NCBI GenBank assembly: GCA_021741645.1 | Contig: JAIOXK010000006.1 | Coordinates: 1 to 54,516 of the forward strand | DNA from: Candidatus Nanopelagicales bacterium | GTDB taxonomy: Bacteria; Actinomycetota; Actinomycetes; S36-B12 | Length of the DNA stretch: 54,516 nt | Direction: 5' to 3' | Part shown: positions 37,449 to 46,282 of the stretch, piece after piece | How the letters are laid out: each line of letters opens with the position of its first letter | Numbering within the stretch: position 1 is the first letter of the stretch | Translations under genes and position numbers: made by a program | The notes under the pieces: generated by a model | What the model saw: the letters and a program-made list of their open reading frames with translations, nothing else | Databases searched by the model: none | What the model was told of the DNA's origin: nothing

Positions 37449-37670
37449 TCAGCTTCCGCCCAGCAGGTCGCCCTGTCCGTCGGGAAGCATCGCCTCGTCC
37501 AGGAGCATCACCGGAATGCCGTCGCGCACCTCGAAACTGCGACCGCAGTCGGTGCAGATGATGCGGCCGGTCCCCTCGTCGGGGCGCACGGGGGCGTGCG
37601 CAGGGCACGGACAGGCCAGCAGGTCCCACAGCTCAGGTGCAATACCCAGGGCACTGGTCACATCGGCCAC
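37449..37670 (-). CDS. Trm112-family zinc protein
   Basis: A 73-residue protein with CPC at 20-22 and CTDC at 39-42, the zinc knuckle of the Trm112/UPF0434 family, ending in the conserved EVRDGIPVML. The family members are small partners that stabilise methyltransferases. I prefer the GTG at 37670: AAGGAG (37677-37682) lies six bases upstream, inside the last codons of manB, and the manB stop is one base before it. The longer frame (GTG at 37685) would start in front of that ribosome site. Confidence 0.87.
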   Translation of the reverse strand: MADVTSALGIAPELWDLLACPCPAHAPVRPDEGTGRIICTDCGRSFEVRDGIPVMLLDEAMLPDGQGDLLGGS

Positions 37671-37671
37671 G

Positions 37672-39066
37672 TCAGGCTCCTTCACGCATCACGGTGAGCA
37701 CTTCGTCTCGCAGCGCTGCCATGGCGGATTCGTCGGCCGCCTCCACATTGAGTCGCAGCAGCGGCTCGGTGTTGCTGGGGCGCACGTTGAACCACCAGTC
37801 GTCGCCGGTGACCGTCATGCCGTCGAAGTCCTCGATGTCGACGGCCCGCGAGGCGAACTCCTGACGGATCGCCTCGGTCGCCGCCGTCGCATCGGCAACA
37901 GTCGTGTTGATCTCGCCGCTGACGCAGTAGCGGTCATACGGAGCGAGCACGCTGGACAAGGCCGTGCCCTCCGGAGTCTCGCCCAACGCCGCGAGGGCAT
38001 GCATCGCCGCGAGCATCCCGGAGTCAGCGCGCCAGAAGTCACGGAAGTAGAAGTGTCCGGAGTGCTCCCCGCCGAAGACGGCTCCGGTGTCGGCCATCGT
38101 CTGCTTGATGAAGGAGTGGCCTACTCGCGTGCGGACGGCCGTGCCACCGTTCTCGACGATCACCTCGGGAACCGCCTTAGACGTGATGAGGTTGTGGATC
38201 ACCGGGCTGCCCGGATGCTTGGCCAGCTCGCGGGCGGCGATCAGGGCGGTGAGCGTCGAGGGGGTGACGAGCTCGCCGCGCTCGTCCACCACGAAGCAGC
38301 GATCAGCGTCGCCGTCGAAGGCAAGGCCGATATCGGCACCGGTCTCGCGCACTCGTGCCTGAAGGTCGCGGAGGTTCTCCGGCTCGATCGGGTTGGCCTC
38401 ATGGTTCGGGAAGGTGCCATCGAGTTCGAAGTACATCTCGTCGATGTCAAGGGGCAGCGGCGGCAGGCCCGCCGCATCGCCCAGGACGGCGGGCACCGTG
38501 AATCCGCCCATCCCGTTGCCCGCATCGACCACGACCTTCAGGTGCCTGCTGCCGGAGAGATCGACGAGGCCGCGGAGGAACTGCGCATATCCGACGAGCA
38601 GATCCTGTTCGGACACCTCGCCCAAGGGGCCGTCGTAGGTCGGCACTCCCCCTTCGACCAGCTGGCGGATCTCGCGAAGACCGGTGTCCTGCCCCACGGG
38701 CGCCGCGCCGGGGCGGCACAGCTTGATGCCGTTGTACTGGGCAGGATTGTGGCTCGCCGTGAACATCGCACCCGGCAGCCCGAGGCTGCCCGAGGCGAAG
38801 TAGAGCCCGTCGGTGCTGGCCAGTCCGATCAGGATGACGTCGCACCCCTGCTCGCGCACACCCTCGGCGAACGCGGCCACGAGTCCAGGGCCCGACGGGC
38901 GCATGTCGTGGCCGATCACGACGGCGCCAGGTCCACCGTCTCGAGCGGCCGCACCCACGACCCTGACAAGGGCGGCACCCACCGCATGGGCGAGGTCCTC
39001 GTCGAGTTGATCGGGGTAGGTGCCCCGAACGTCATAGGCCTTGATGATCTGATCTAGGTTGCGCAC
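37672..39066 (-). CDS. manB: Phosphomannomutase/phosphoglucomutase
   Basis: Converts mannose-6-phosphate to mannose-1-phosphate (often also glucose phosphates). 464 aa. Active-site phosphoserine in FTASHNP (Ser105), Mg-binding DGDADRCFVVD, sugar-binding GGEHSGHFYF, and phosphate-binding RPSNTEPLLRL follow the alpha-phosphohexomutase order. GTG start at 39066. The 3' end supplies the ribosome site for the Trm112 gene, so the two are tightly coupled. Matches Rv3257c in position. Confidence 0.95.
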   Translation of the reverse strand: MRNLDQIIKAYDVRGTYPDQLDEDLAHAVGAALVRVVGAAARDGGPGAVVIGHDMRPSGPGLVAAFAEGVREQGCDVILIGLASTDGLYFASGSLGLPGAMFTASHNPAQYNGIKLCRPGAAPVGQDTGLREIRQLVEGGVPTYDGPLGEVSEQDLLVGYAQFLRGLVDLSGSRHLKVVVDAGNGMGGFTVPAVLGDAAGLPPLPLDIDEMYFELDGTFPNHEANPIEPENLRDLQARVRETGADIGLAFDGDADRCFVVDERGELVTPSTLTALIAARELAKHPGSPVIHNLITSKAVPEVIVENGGTAVRTRVGHSFIKQTMADTGAVFGGEHSGHFYFRDFWRADSGMLAAMHALAALGETPEGTALSSVLAPYDRYCVSGEINTTVADATAATEAIRQEFASRAVDIEDFDGMTVTGDDWWFNVRPSNTEPLLRLNVEAADESAMAALRDEVLTVMREGA

Positions 39067-39141
39067 CGCCCAAGGCTATCGGCCGGGGCGCACTGCGGGA
39101 GGCCACTGCGGTGAAGCCCACGCAGTCGGGGCCCCCGACCG

Positions 39142-39606
39142 TCAGTCGTCGAAGTCGACGAACAGGTGATCGTCTGGTCCGGATTCACCGGTACTCTCTG
39201 CCACGACTCCTTCGCCCCTACCCCGGGGATCGTCGACGCTGGCGAGCATTCGGAGGTGACCACGGCGCGCGACCTCGACCGAGCCGACCGGCACCTCGGT
39301 GGGAAGCGGCTGGCCCGGCTCATACCGCGGCCGCGCGGCCTCGCGCACGGCATTCGCCAGCGCCTCGAGGTCCTCGCTCGAGGGCTTGAGGGCGTCGGGG
39401 TCCGGCGTGATGCGGACGATCTCCCAGCCTCGAGGGGCCGTCAGCCGCTCGCTGTGCATCTGGCAGAGGTCGTAGCAGTGCGGCTCGGCGTAGGTCGCCA
39501 GCGGTCCGAGGACTGCCGTGGAGTCGGCGTACACGTACGTCAGCGTCGCCACAGCGGCACCGCTGCAGGACGGCTTCGAGCATCGGCGACGACTCACGCA
39601 CGGCAC
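39142..39606 (-). CDS. DUF3499 family protein
   Basis: About 154 residues. N-terminal RRCSKPSCSGAAVATLTYVYADSTAVLG with a CxxxxC pair, then EPHCYDLCQMHSERLTAPRGWEIVRI: a probable zinc-binding module typical of DUF3499, an actinobacterial family found next to manB and whiB (Rv3258c). The C-terminal half is low in conserved features and acidic at the end (DDHLFVDFDD). The GTG at 39606 is preferred because GAAGGGA sits just upstream; an ATG at 39630 and a GTG at 39597 are alternatives. Function unknown. Confidence 0.87.
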   Translation of the reverse strand: MPCVSRRRCSKPSCSGAAVATLTYVYADSTAVLGPLATYAEPHCYDLCQMHSERLTAPRGWEIVRITPDPDALKPSSEDLEALANAVREAARPRYEPGQPLPTEVPVGSVEVARRGHLRMLASVDDPRGRGEGVVAESTGESGPDDHLFVDFDD

Positions 39607-39652
39607 GCTAGTCCCTTCACGGCACTGCACCCGCGAGGCACGCCGGAGCGTT

Positions 39653-41230
39653 TCAGCGCATCCCGACTGCAGGGTCCTGCACCGACGTCGGGATCACGAC
39701 CTCGGTGCGCAGCGGAGGCCACGGGTAGCCCGTGACCAGATCTCCGAAGCGGGACTTCTCCTTCAGTCGGTGCGCGACGACGATCGGGCCGGAGCCTTCC
39801 TGTGTCGTGACCACCGCGGTGTACCAGTCGACGCCCGTAGGTGGACTGACGCGGACCCACTTCAGCGTGCCAGCGGGAATGGTGATGGTCCGCACCCCCG
39901 TCGGCTCGGCCGCCTCACGTCCCCGCTTGTAGGGAAGAAGTGACAATTCGACGGAGGCCTCCTCCTCGGGTGCAGCGATCGAAACCCGCACCTCCGTCGC
40001 CGTTCGAACCGGAAGACCCGAGACCGCAGCCGAGCCGGTGAAGGGCAGTGCGCCAGCCGTGAAGGACGTCTCATTGCCAAAGAACTGCCGCATTCCCGCC
40101 ACGATCGGCACGTCGGAGGTCAGCTTGAGGGTGGCCGGCTCGCGGTTGAGAACCGGTGACATGTCAATGGCGACGACCGAGTCGGCCGAGACCTCTATGC
40201 GCGAGCGCTCAGCGGGAGCGTAGGTGCCGTCCTCCGCAATGATCTCGATGTCGACCACCGCGTTATCGTCACCGGGAGCCGTGACCGACAGCACGCGCGC
40301 GCCGTCTCCATTGATGACTCCCGGGACGTACACCGTGCGTGAGGGTGGAGCCGCCTGTGGAATCCAGTCGCTGCCGACGTTCGTCAGACCCGATCGCTGC
40401 TCGTCGTCGACTGCCGCCCCGACGCGTCCGGTTCGGGCCAGCACCTGCACGGCTGTCGCTGGCACACCGGGCGCGAGCACGTCGAGCCGCACCACGAGAC
40501 GCTCCTGGCCGGGCACGACCAGACCCCGTCCCGCCGGTGCGTCGATGATGCCGCCCGGACCGCGAATGATGAGGTCGACGATGGCCGCATTCTCATCAGG
40601 GTTGACGAGGACAATCCGTGTCCGCCGTCCGGCAATGGCTCCGCCGCCCACGAACCAGAACTCCGAGGAAGCGACGGCGCAGTCGGTGCTCGCGAGGCTG
40701 CGGCCAGCCCCGCTCGGGTCGCGGCCCCACTGATCGGCCACCAGCCCCGGGGCGAGGCTTCCCTCGCCGTAGGCCTCGATCGGGGGCAGGGCAGTGCTGC
40801 CGAAGGCCTCGATCTCCGCCTGCCCGCCGGGGACGCGGATCCTGCTCTGTGCCGACTCCTTGCCGGGCAGCGTGCGCAGCCCAGCCGAGCCCTCATCCCC
40901 CTCGGCGTTCTGGCCTGGCAGACCCGGCACCACCGCTGCCGTCACGCGGACACCGAGGTCTGATGATGCTCCGGGCTCCGGGCACAGCAGCACCGCCGAG
41001 CCGATCGGCTCCACCTGCACGGCGCCGTCGGTGGTAGTCGGCTGCGCCTGCTGCAGGAGCGCGGCGGCACCGGTGGCCACCACGGCAACCCCGATCGCGC
41101 CGATCAGCCATCGGTACGACAGGCGCAGGGGATCGGACTGATCGCGACGTCGAGGTCGACGAAGGCGATCCGTCTCACGACGTGGTGACTCACTGTCCAG
41201 GCGACGGCTGGGTCGACGAGGCCTGATCAT
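39653..41230 (-). CDS. DUF5719 family membrane-anchored extracellular protein
   Basis: 525 residues. An Arg-rich cytoplasmic head of ~40 residues (RRPRRRDQSDPLRLSYRW), one TM segment (about 43-60), then a long exported region of repeated beta segments (RTRIVLVNPDENAAIVDLII, VEVSLLP-like strands, GTLKWVRVSPPTGVDWYTAVV). No catalytic motif. It is translationally coupled (ATGA) to the large glycosyltransferase upstream, an arrangement conserved in actinobacteria, so the two probably work together at the cell surface. Confidence 0.85.
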   Translation of the reverse strand: MIRPRRPSRRLDSESPRRETDRLRRPRRRDQSDPLRLSYRWLIGAIGVAVVATGAAALLQQAQPTTTDGAVQVEPIGSAVLLCPEPGASSDLGVRVTAAVVPGLPGQNAEGDEGSAGLRTLPGKESAQSRIRVPGGQAEIEAFGSTALPPIEAYGEGSLAPGLVADQWGRDPSGAGRSLASTDCAVASSEFWFVGGGAIAGRRTRIVLVNPDENAAIVDLIIRGPGGIIDAPAGRGLVVPGQERLVVRLDVLAPGVPATAVQVLARTGRVGAAVDDEQRSGLTNVGSDWIPQAAPPSRTVYVPGVINGDGARVLSVTAPGDDNAVVDIEIIAEDGTYAPAERSRIEVSADSVVAIDMSPVLNREPATLKLTSDVPIVAGMRQFFGNETSFTAGALPFTGSAAVSGLPVRTATEVRVSIAAPEEEASVELSLLPYKRGREAAEPTGVRTITIPAGTLKWVRVSPPTGVDWYTAVVTTQEGSGPIVVAHRLKEKSRFGDLVTGYPWPPLRTEVVIPTSVQDPAVGMR

Positions 41231-44200
41231 GGAGCCTCCCCGGCGATGGCGGCATCGACATCTATCGCATCGGGTCGATCCACGTCCTCATCCGCCTCTG
41301 AGCGCACTCGCTCCGGCAATGCCATCACGACCAGGACGAGCAGCGTGATGAGCTGGAGCACGAGCCAGCGGTCCCGAGCACTGCCGTCGTACGTGACCTC
41401 GACCAACGGCGCGCCATTCGGAATGGGAAAGGCCTGCGACCAGTCGAGCAGACCCGAGACCGTTGCGGCCGGAAGGCTCCGCACGCCGCCCTCGGCATCC
41501 ACCACGTCGGCACGCCAGCCAGCATCCGCCGTCACCCCGGCCACCAGAGCCCGCTCGCCCGTCCCCTCGGGGAGGATCTGCGAGATGTACGGATCCGCCG
41601 TTCGCGTGCCCTCGGCGGCGATGCCCACCGGTGCCGGTCCCGAGGCACTGGCTACTCGAGCTCGGGTGGTCACCCCGGACACGCGCCAGAGCACCTCCCC
41701 GTCCGAACTCGAGAGCCGGCGAAGTCCCGGTTCAGCATCCAGAGTCGAGACCAGATCAGTGGAGTTGCCCTCCGCCATGACCACGTAGCGCACCCCGTAG
41801 CCGGCCAGCGCCTCGACCTCGTCGCCTCCGCGCCCAGACACCATCTTTGAGACGTAGGGATCGAGCGCCTCCCACACCTCGGCTGGCGGCCCCGTCTCCG
41901 CATCCCCGAGATGCGGGCCCTCGCCGTTCAGCAGCGAGTACCTCACCCGACCAGCCGCATCCGTGGCGATGATCAGGCTCCGAGGAGCCTGGGCGCTCAA
42001 GGAGTCGGCAGCGACGAATGCGGGCAGCGGCGAGGCAGGGGCCTTCGTCATCACCGTGGACAGTCCCGTGGCGTACCAGCCTGCCGTGAGCACCGGTGCG
42101 AGCAGTGCTCCGACCGCCACCAGCAGGGCCACCGGCTGACCCAGCGTGAAGCTCGTGCCCACGAAACGGTCACGCAATCCCTGGACCGCGACGGCCGCCA
42201 TCGCAATCAGCGCCAGTCCCAGCACGAGCGTGGCCTGCCCCGGCCACGGCCGCACCTCGGATGTGGCGCCCGGAGGAGTGACAAGGAGAATCAGCTGCAG
42301 ATAACCGAAGGCCAACGCCAAGGCACCGAGGACAGCGAAGCCGCCGGTGATGTGAAGTCGGTCGCGGCGCAGCAGGGCAAGCAGACCTGCCACCACGATC
42401 CCGGCGCTGATCCAGACCGGCGTCATGCCCGGGCCACCGGGATGCAGAAGCAGGACGTGCCAGGGCGCCAGCCCAGGGTCCGTGATCGCACCGCCGTTGA
42501 GCCCCGGCTCGAGCAGGATCAGTGACGGATGCGTCAGGAGATATCCCGACCAGGGCAGCAGCAGCACGACGGGCGCAAGCAGGCCGATGGCCAGGCGACC
42601 GAGCACCGCGCGACGTCTGCGCGTGGGACCCAGCACGAGCCAGCCACCCGCCACCACGCCGCCGACCACGAGAAGCAGCCACACTCCCGGTGACACGGAC
42701 ATCACTATCGCGACCAGGAGCGCCGTTCCGGCCGCTCGTCGGTACGTGCCTCGCTCAGCGCTGATGCGCACGAGCGACCTCAGCGCGAACGGCAGGGCGA
42801 TGGCGAGAATTGTCGTACCGATCCGCCCGGACGCCACTGCTCCGGTCATGGCAGGAAGCAGCGCATAGGCGGCCGCCGCCCAGAAGCGAATGCCCTTCTG
42901 CGGAACCAGCCCACGCATCGTCACGTATGCCGCGATACCTGCCAGCGGGATGCCGAGCAGCAGGATCACGGTCACGGCTGCCGGCGCCTTGCCAAGAAGG
43001 ACCAGTGCGACCGCGGTGACAACCGCGAGGTAGGGCGGCGCTGGCGTCGCCGATCCGGGGCCGACGTCATGCCACGCGCTCAGGTAGGTCTGCCAGAGGT
43101 CGCCCGCACCTGGAGGAGCGGGGAACAGGGCTCCTCCCTGCAGGACGCCCTCTCCAAGCCAGAGCCCTCGAGTACCGATCACCGCTATGACGACGAGCAC
43201 GGCTGTCAGCAGGACACTCGGAGCGGTCAGCAGGCGTCGCACAAGCCCCGAGGAGTCATCCGCGAGGAAGTCCACGTCCTCGCCCACCGGCCCGCTGTCC
43301 AGACCGCTGACCGAGGCCTGATCGGATGCCGAACCACTCGTGGTCGCGATCCCCCCGACCATCTCGAGGACCTGGCGGACCTGCGACCGCACCGATGGGC
43401 GCAGATGACGCGCGACGCTTGCTGGCAGCGTGGTGGTCCGGCGGATCAGGTCACGTGAGCTGCGCACCTTGCTGGGGTGCAGGGCCAGCGCCATGACGGC
43501 GGCCACCTCATCGCGCGCGGCGATGACGTCCTTGCCCAGCAGGTACACCAGGGCCCGGGCCAGACTGCCCACGATGAGGCGGAGCGCCACAAAAGGCGCC
43601 GCCCACGTGGCCGCGTGGGCCAGGAGCACATGAACGGCTGCCTCGCGGTCGGCGCGATGCGGGCGTGGGGCCAGGTCGTCCGCTCGGCGTCCATGGGCGG
43701 AGGCCTCGCGATGGTGGATGACGGCATCGGTGGCGACGAACACCCGCTCGTCAGCGCGATGCGCACGCCAGCAGAAGTCGAGGTCATCGCGGAAGAGCGG
43801 AAGCGTGGGATCGAATCCCTCCAGGCGGTCCCAGACATCGCGTCGGACGAGCATGCCGGCCGAGCTGACCGCCATGACATCGCGGGCACCGTCGTGCTGA
43901 CCCTGATCGTGCTCCCGACGCTCCAAGCCAGTCACACGACGCCCCGAGCCGGAGATCGTGACCCCGGCCTCCAGAAGAAGGCGACGGTCATGCCATCCGA
44001 GGATCTTGGGGCCGAGCACGGTCGCTGACGGATGGTCATCGGCGGTGGTGAGCAGATCGCTCAAGCAGGTGACGTCCGGTGCGCTGTCGTCGTGCAGCAG
44101 CCACACCCACGACACGACGTCGTCAGCGGACGTCGGATCACCAGAGTCGCCGGCCCCGCCCACGCCCGCCTGCTGCACGCGCGCATCGTGGAGCGCCACT

Positions 44201-44697
44201 CCCGCGGCAACGCATGCGCCGAATCCGGCGTTCTCCGGGGAGTTCACGACTCGGTCCTCGCCGAGGGAGTCCCTCAGCAGTGCGAGCGAGCCATCGTGCG
44301 ATCCGGCATCCACGCCGATCACGTCGTCGGTGGGTCGGGTCTGGTGGGCCAAGGTGGTGAGCACCGCCGGCAGCCACACGTCGCCCTCGTGGGCCACGAC
44401 GATCGTGGTGACGTGATGGCGGCGGCGTGGGAGGGCCTCTGGGCCGTCGTCCCGACTAAGTCCCTCCTCGACGCTGAACCACTCGGTGATCTGCTCGTCA
44501 GTGCCGAGCGAAGACGGGAGGACGACGGGCTCGTCAGCAGCGAGCACGGCGTCGGATGCCGACGCGGCATCGAACACGTCGGGGTTCGAGAAACCCTCGT
44601 TCGGGAGATCATCGGCCGAAAGGCCATCCGCGGGCCCGGCCTCGTCATGCCAGGGATCGTCGCGCACATCTTCGTCACGCCACGGATCGTCGGTCAC
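41227..44697 (-). CDS. Large membrane protein with N-terminal GT2 glycosyltransferase domain
   Basis: 1156 residues. A short acidic head contains two DDPW repeats. Residues ~95-400 form a GT-A/GT2 domain: VTTIVVAHEGDVWLPAVLTT, VDAGSHDGSLALL, WLLHDDSAPD (DxD-type), SSAGMLVRRDVWDRLEGFDP and RDDLDFCWRAH. About a dozen TM segments follow (500-880), then a ~200-residue extracytoplasmic domain and a final TM (LVLQLITLLVLVVMAL). The layout suggests a glycosyltransferase joined to a membrane C-type or flippase-like module making a surface polysaccharide; donor and acceptor are unknown. GTG start at 44697, downstream of whiB by 60 bp, coupled to DUF5719. Confidence 0.86.
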   Translation of the reverse strand: MTDDPWRDEDVRDDPWHDEAGPADGLSADDLPNEGFSNPDVFDAASASDAVLAADEPVVLPSSLGTDEQITEWFSVEEGLSRDDGPEALPRRRHHVTTIVVAHEGDVWLPAVLTTLAHQTRPTDDVIGVDAGSHDGSLALLRDSLGEDRVVNSPENAGFGACVAAGVALHDARVQQAGVGGAGDSGDPTSADDVVSWVWLLHDDSAPDVTCLSDLLTTADDHPSATVLGPKILGWHDRRLLLEAGVTISGSGRRVTGLERREHDQGQHDGARDVMAVSSAGMLVRRDVWDRLEGFDPTLPLFRDDLDFCWRAHRADERVFVATDAVIHHREASAHGRRADDLAPRPHRADREAAVHVLLAHAATWAAPFVALRLIVGSLARALVYLLGKDVIAARDEVAAVMALALHPSKVRSSRDLIRRTTTLPASVARHLRPSVRSQVRQVLEMVGGIATTSGSASDQASVSGLDSGPVGEDVDFLADDSSGLVRRLLTAPSVLLTAVLVVIAVIGTRGLWLGEGVLQGGALFPAPPGAGDLWQTYLSAWHDVGPGSATPAPPYLAVVTAVALVLLGKAPAAVTVILLLGIPLAGIAAYVTMRGLVPQKGIRFWAAAAYALLPAMTGAVASGRIGTTILAIALPFALRSLVRISAERGTYRRAAGTALLVAIVMSVSPGVWLLLVVGGVVAGGWLVLGPTRRRRAVLGRLAIGLLAPVVLLLPWSGYLLTHPSLILLEPGLNGGAITDPGLAPWHVLLLHPGGPGMTPVWISAGIVVAGLLALLRRDRLHITGGFAVLGALALAFGYLQLILLVTPPGATSEVRPWPGQATLVLGLALIAMAAVAVQGLRDRFVGTSFTLGQPVALLVAVGALLAPVLTAGWYATGLSTVMTKAPASPLPAFVAADSLSAQAPRSLIIATDAAGRVRYSLLNGEGPHLGDAETGPPAEVWEALDPYVSKMVSGRGGDEVEALAGYGVRYVVMAEGNSTDLVSTLDAEPGLRRLSSSDGEVLWRVSGVTTRARVASASGPAPVGIAAEGTRTADPYISQILPEGTGERALVAGVTADAGWRADVVDAEGGVRSLPAATVSGLLDWSQAFPIPNGAPLVEVTYDGSARDRWLVLQLITLLVLVVMALPERVRSEADEDVDRPDAIDVDAAIAGEAP

Positions 44698-44757
44698 GCT
44701 ATGAACCCTACGTTGCCAGCCAGCACCGAACGGCGGCGCGCGCCGCCGCGAACAGGA

Positions 44758-45015
44758 CTAGACCGCGCGCTTCTTCAACCGACGTCGCTCGCGCTCCGAC
44801 AGTCCCCCCCAGATGCCGAAGCGCTCGTCCGATGCCAGCGCATACTCCAGGCATTCAGGACGGACCTCGCAGGACAGGCACACCTTCTTGGCCTCCCGGG
44901 TACTGCCGCCCTTCTCCGGGAAGAACGCCTCGGGATCTGTCTGAGCGCACAGAGCGCGCTCTTGCCAAGCCAACTCCTCGACGTCAGACAGCGGCACAAG
45001 CGCCATGTCGATCAC
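44758..45015 (-). CDS. whiB2: WhiB-family iron-sulfur transcription factor (WhiB2/WhmD type)
   Basis: 85 residues. The four [4Fe-4S] ligands are Cys23, Cys46, Cys49 and Cys55 (CLSCEVRPEC), followed by the GIWGG turn (68-71 region) and a basic C-terminal RERRRLKKRAV for DNA binding. GTG start at 45015, fixed by GAGGAGG eight bases upstream; the ATG at 45006 is too far from it. WhiB2/WhmD proteins control septation with WhiA-type partners. Position next to DUF3499/manB and fbiA matches Rv3260c. Confidence 0.94.
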   Translation of the reverse strand: MIDMALVPLSDVEELAWQERALCAQTDPEAFFPEKGGSTREAKKVCLSCEVRPECLEYALASDERFGIWGGLSERERRRLKKRAV

Positions 45016-45037
45016 TCGGGGAACCTCCTCGACCCAT

Positions 45038-45051
45038 GCGGCAATTGCCGC
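45038..45051. repeat. 14-bp perfect palindrome in the whiB leader
   Basis: GCGGCAATTGCCGC lies between the whiB -10 box and its ribosome site. It may be an operator or a leader hairpin. Confidence 0.7.
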
Positions 45052-45062
45052 CTTGATGATGT

Positions 45063-45091
45063 ATTACAGGCGTGTAGTTCGCATTCGTCAA
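45063..45091 (-). promoter_or_regulatory. whiB promoter
   Basis: On the minus strand TTGACG (45091-45086), a 17-bp spacer, then TGTAAT (45068-45063): five of six matches at each hexamer with ideal spacing. It lies in the most A+T-rich intergenic stretch of the window (45,016-45,260), which also serves the divergent fbiA. Confidence 0.72.
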
Positions 45092-45259
45092 GCCGGATCC
45101 TCACAAAACGGACTCAATTCACCCGAATTCCCCGAAATGTGGGAAGAAATACCCTCTTTTCAAGGAAATTCCCCTCACGAGCCGCACATCTCATCCGCGC
45201 GAGCGTCCCCCGAAGAAGGGACAGCGCTAGGTCGGCTGTCCGTCTGACAGGATGTGCCG

Positions 45260-46279
45260 ATGCTCATCACGGTGCTGGCCGGCGGCATCGGCGGATCGAG
45301 ATTCATCCGAGGCCTTCAGCGGGCCGTGGAGTCGGCCGCTGACCCCTCGACCATCACCGTCGTCGGCAACACCGGAGATGACATCTGGATCCACGGTCTG
45401 CGGGTCTGCCCCGATCTCGACACCGTGATGTACACCCTGGGCGGCGGCATCAGCGCCGAACGGGGCTGGGGCCGAGAGGACGAGACCTTCACCGTGCGCG
45501 ACGAGCTCGCTGACTACGGAGTCGAGCCGACCTGGTTCGGTCTCGGCGATCGCGACATCGCCACGCACCTCATCCGCACGCAGTCCCTCAATGCCGGCTA
45601 CACCCTCACTCAGGTCACGGAGGCTCTCTGCCAGCGTTGGCAGCCGGGTGTGACCTTGCTGCCCATGTCCGACGATCGGGCCGAGACCCACGTGATCGTC
45701 GACGATCCCGCTGGCGCAACCGCCGCCGACGGAACCCCGCTTCGTCGAGCACTGCACTTCCAGGAATGGTGGATCCGCTATCGGGCGGAACTGCCCGCGC
45801 ATGAGTTCGTTCTCGTGGGGGTCGACACTGCGACTCCGGCTCGAGGAGTGCTCGATGCCATCTCCGACGCAGACCTTGTCATCTTCCCGCCGAGCAATCC
45901 GGTCGTCTCGATAGGCACGATCCTCCAGGTTCCGGGAGTCGCCGATGCTGTCCGGTCCACCTCAGCGCCCGTCGTCGGGGTGTCCCCCATCGTCGGCGGC
46001 GCCCCCGTGCGCGGGATGGCGGATGCGTGCCTGCGGGCCATCGACGTCGAGACGAGCGCCGCAGGCGTCGCGCTGCACTACGGGGCGCGGGCACGCGGGG
46101 GTCTCCTGGACGCGTGGATCATCGACACGGCCGACGCCGCGAGCGCATCGGAGATCGAGGCATCAGGCATCTCCTGCGTCATCGCTGCGACGATGATGAC
46201 CGATCTTGACGCGTCCGCGGATCTGGCCCGAGTGTGCCTGGATGCGGGACGTGGTGTCTCCTCCAGCGACCGGGCCTGA
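45260..46279 (+). CDS. fbiA: 2-phospho-L-lactate transferase (F420 biosynthesis)
   Basis: CofD/FbiA joins the phospho-lactyl (or phosphoenolpyruvyl) moiety to the deazaflavin Fo to make F420-0 or its dehydro form. 339 aa. The GDP-binding N-terminus ITVLAGGIGGSRFIRGL, VVGNTGDD, and PSNPVVSIGTIL with VVGVSPIVGG are canonical. The ATG at 45260 is chosen over the GTG at 45254 because AGGA lies seven bases upstream. It is followed by fbiB after 3 nt, so the two form an operon; fbiC and fbiD are not in the window. Confidence 0.95.
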   Translation: MLITVLAGGIGGSRFIRGLQRAVESAADPSTITVVGNTGDDIWIHGLRVCPDLDTVMYTLGGGISAERGWGREDETFTVRDELADYGVEPTWFGLGDRDIATHLIRTQSLNAGYTLTQVTEALCQRWQPGVTLLPMSDDRAETHVIVDDPAGATAADGTPLRRALHFQEWWIRYRAELPAHEFVLVGVDTATPARGVLDAISDADLVIFPPSNPVVSIGTILQVPGVADAVRSTSAPVVGVSPIVGGAPVRGMADACLRAIDVETSAAGVALHYGARARGGLLDAWIIDTADAASASEIEASGISCVIAATMMTDLDASADLARVCLDAGRGVSSSDRA

Positions 46280-46282
46280 GCC

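Noticed and set aside
37516-39057. 513-codon plus-strand frame opposite manB
   Set aside because: Shadow of manB, which has all mutase motifs; no ribosome site and no recognisable protein.
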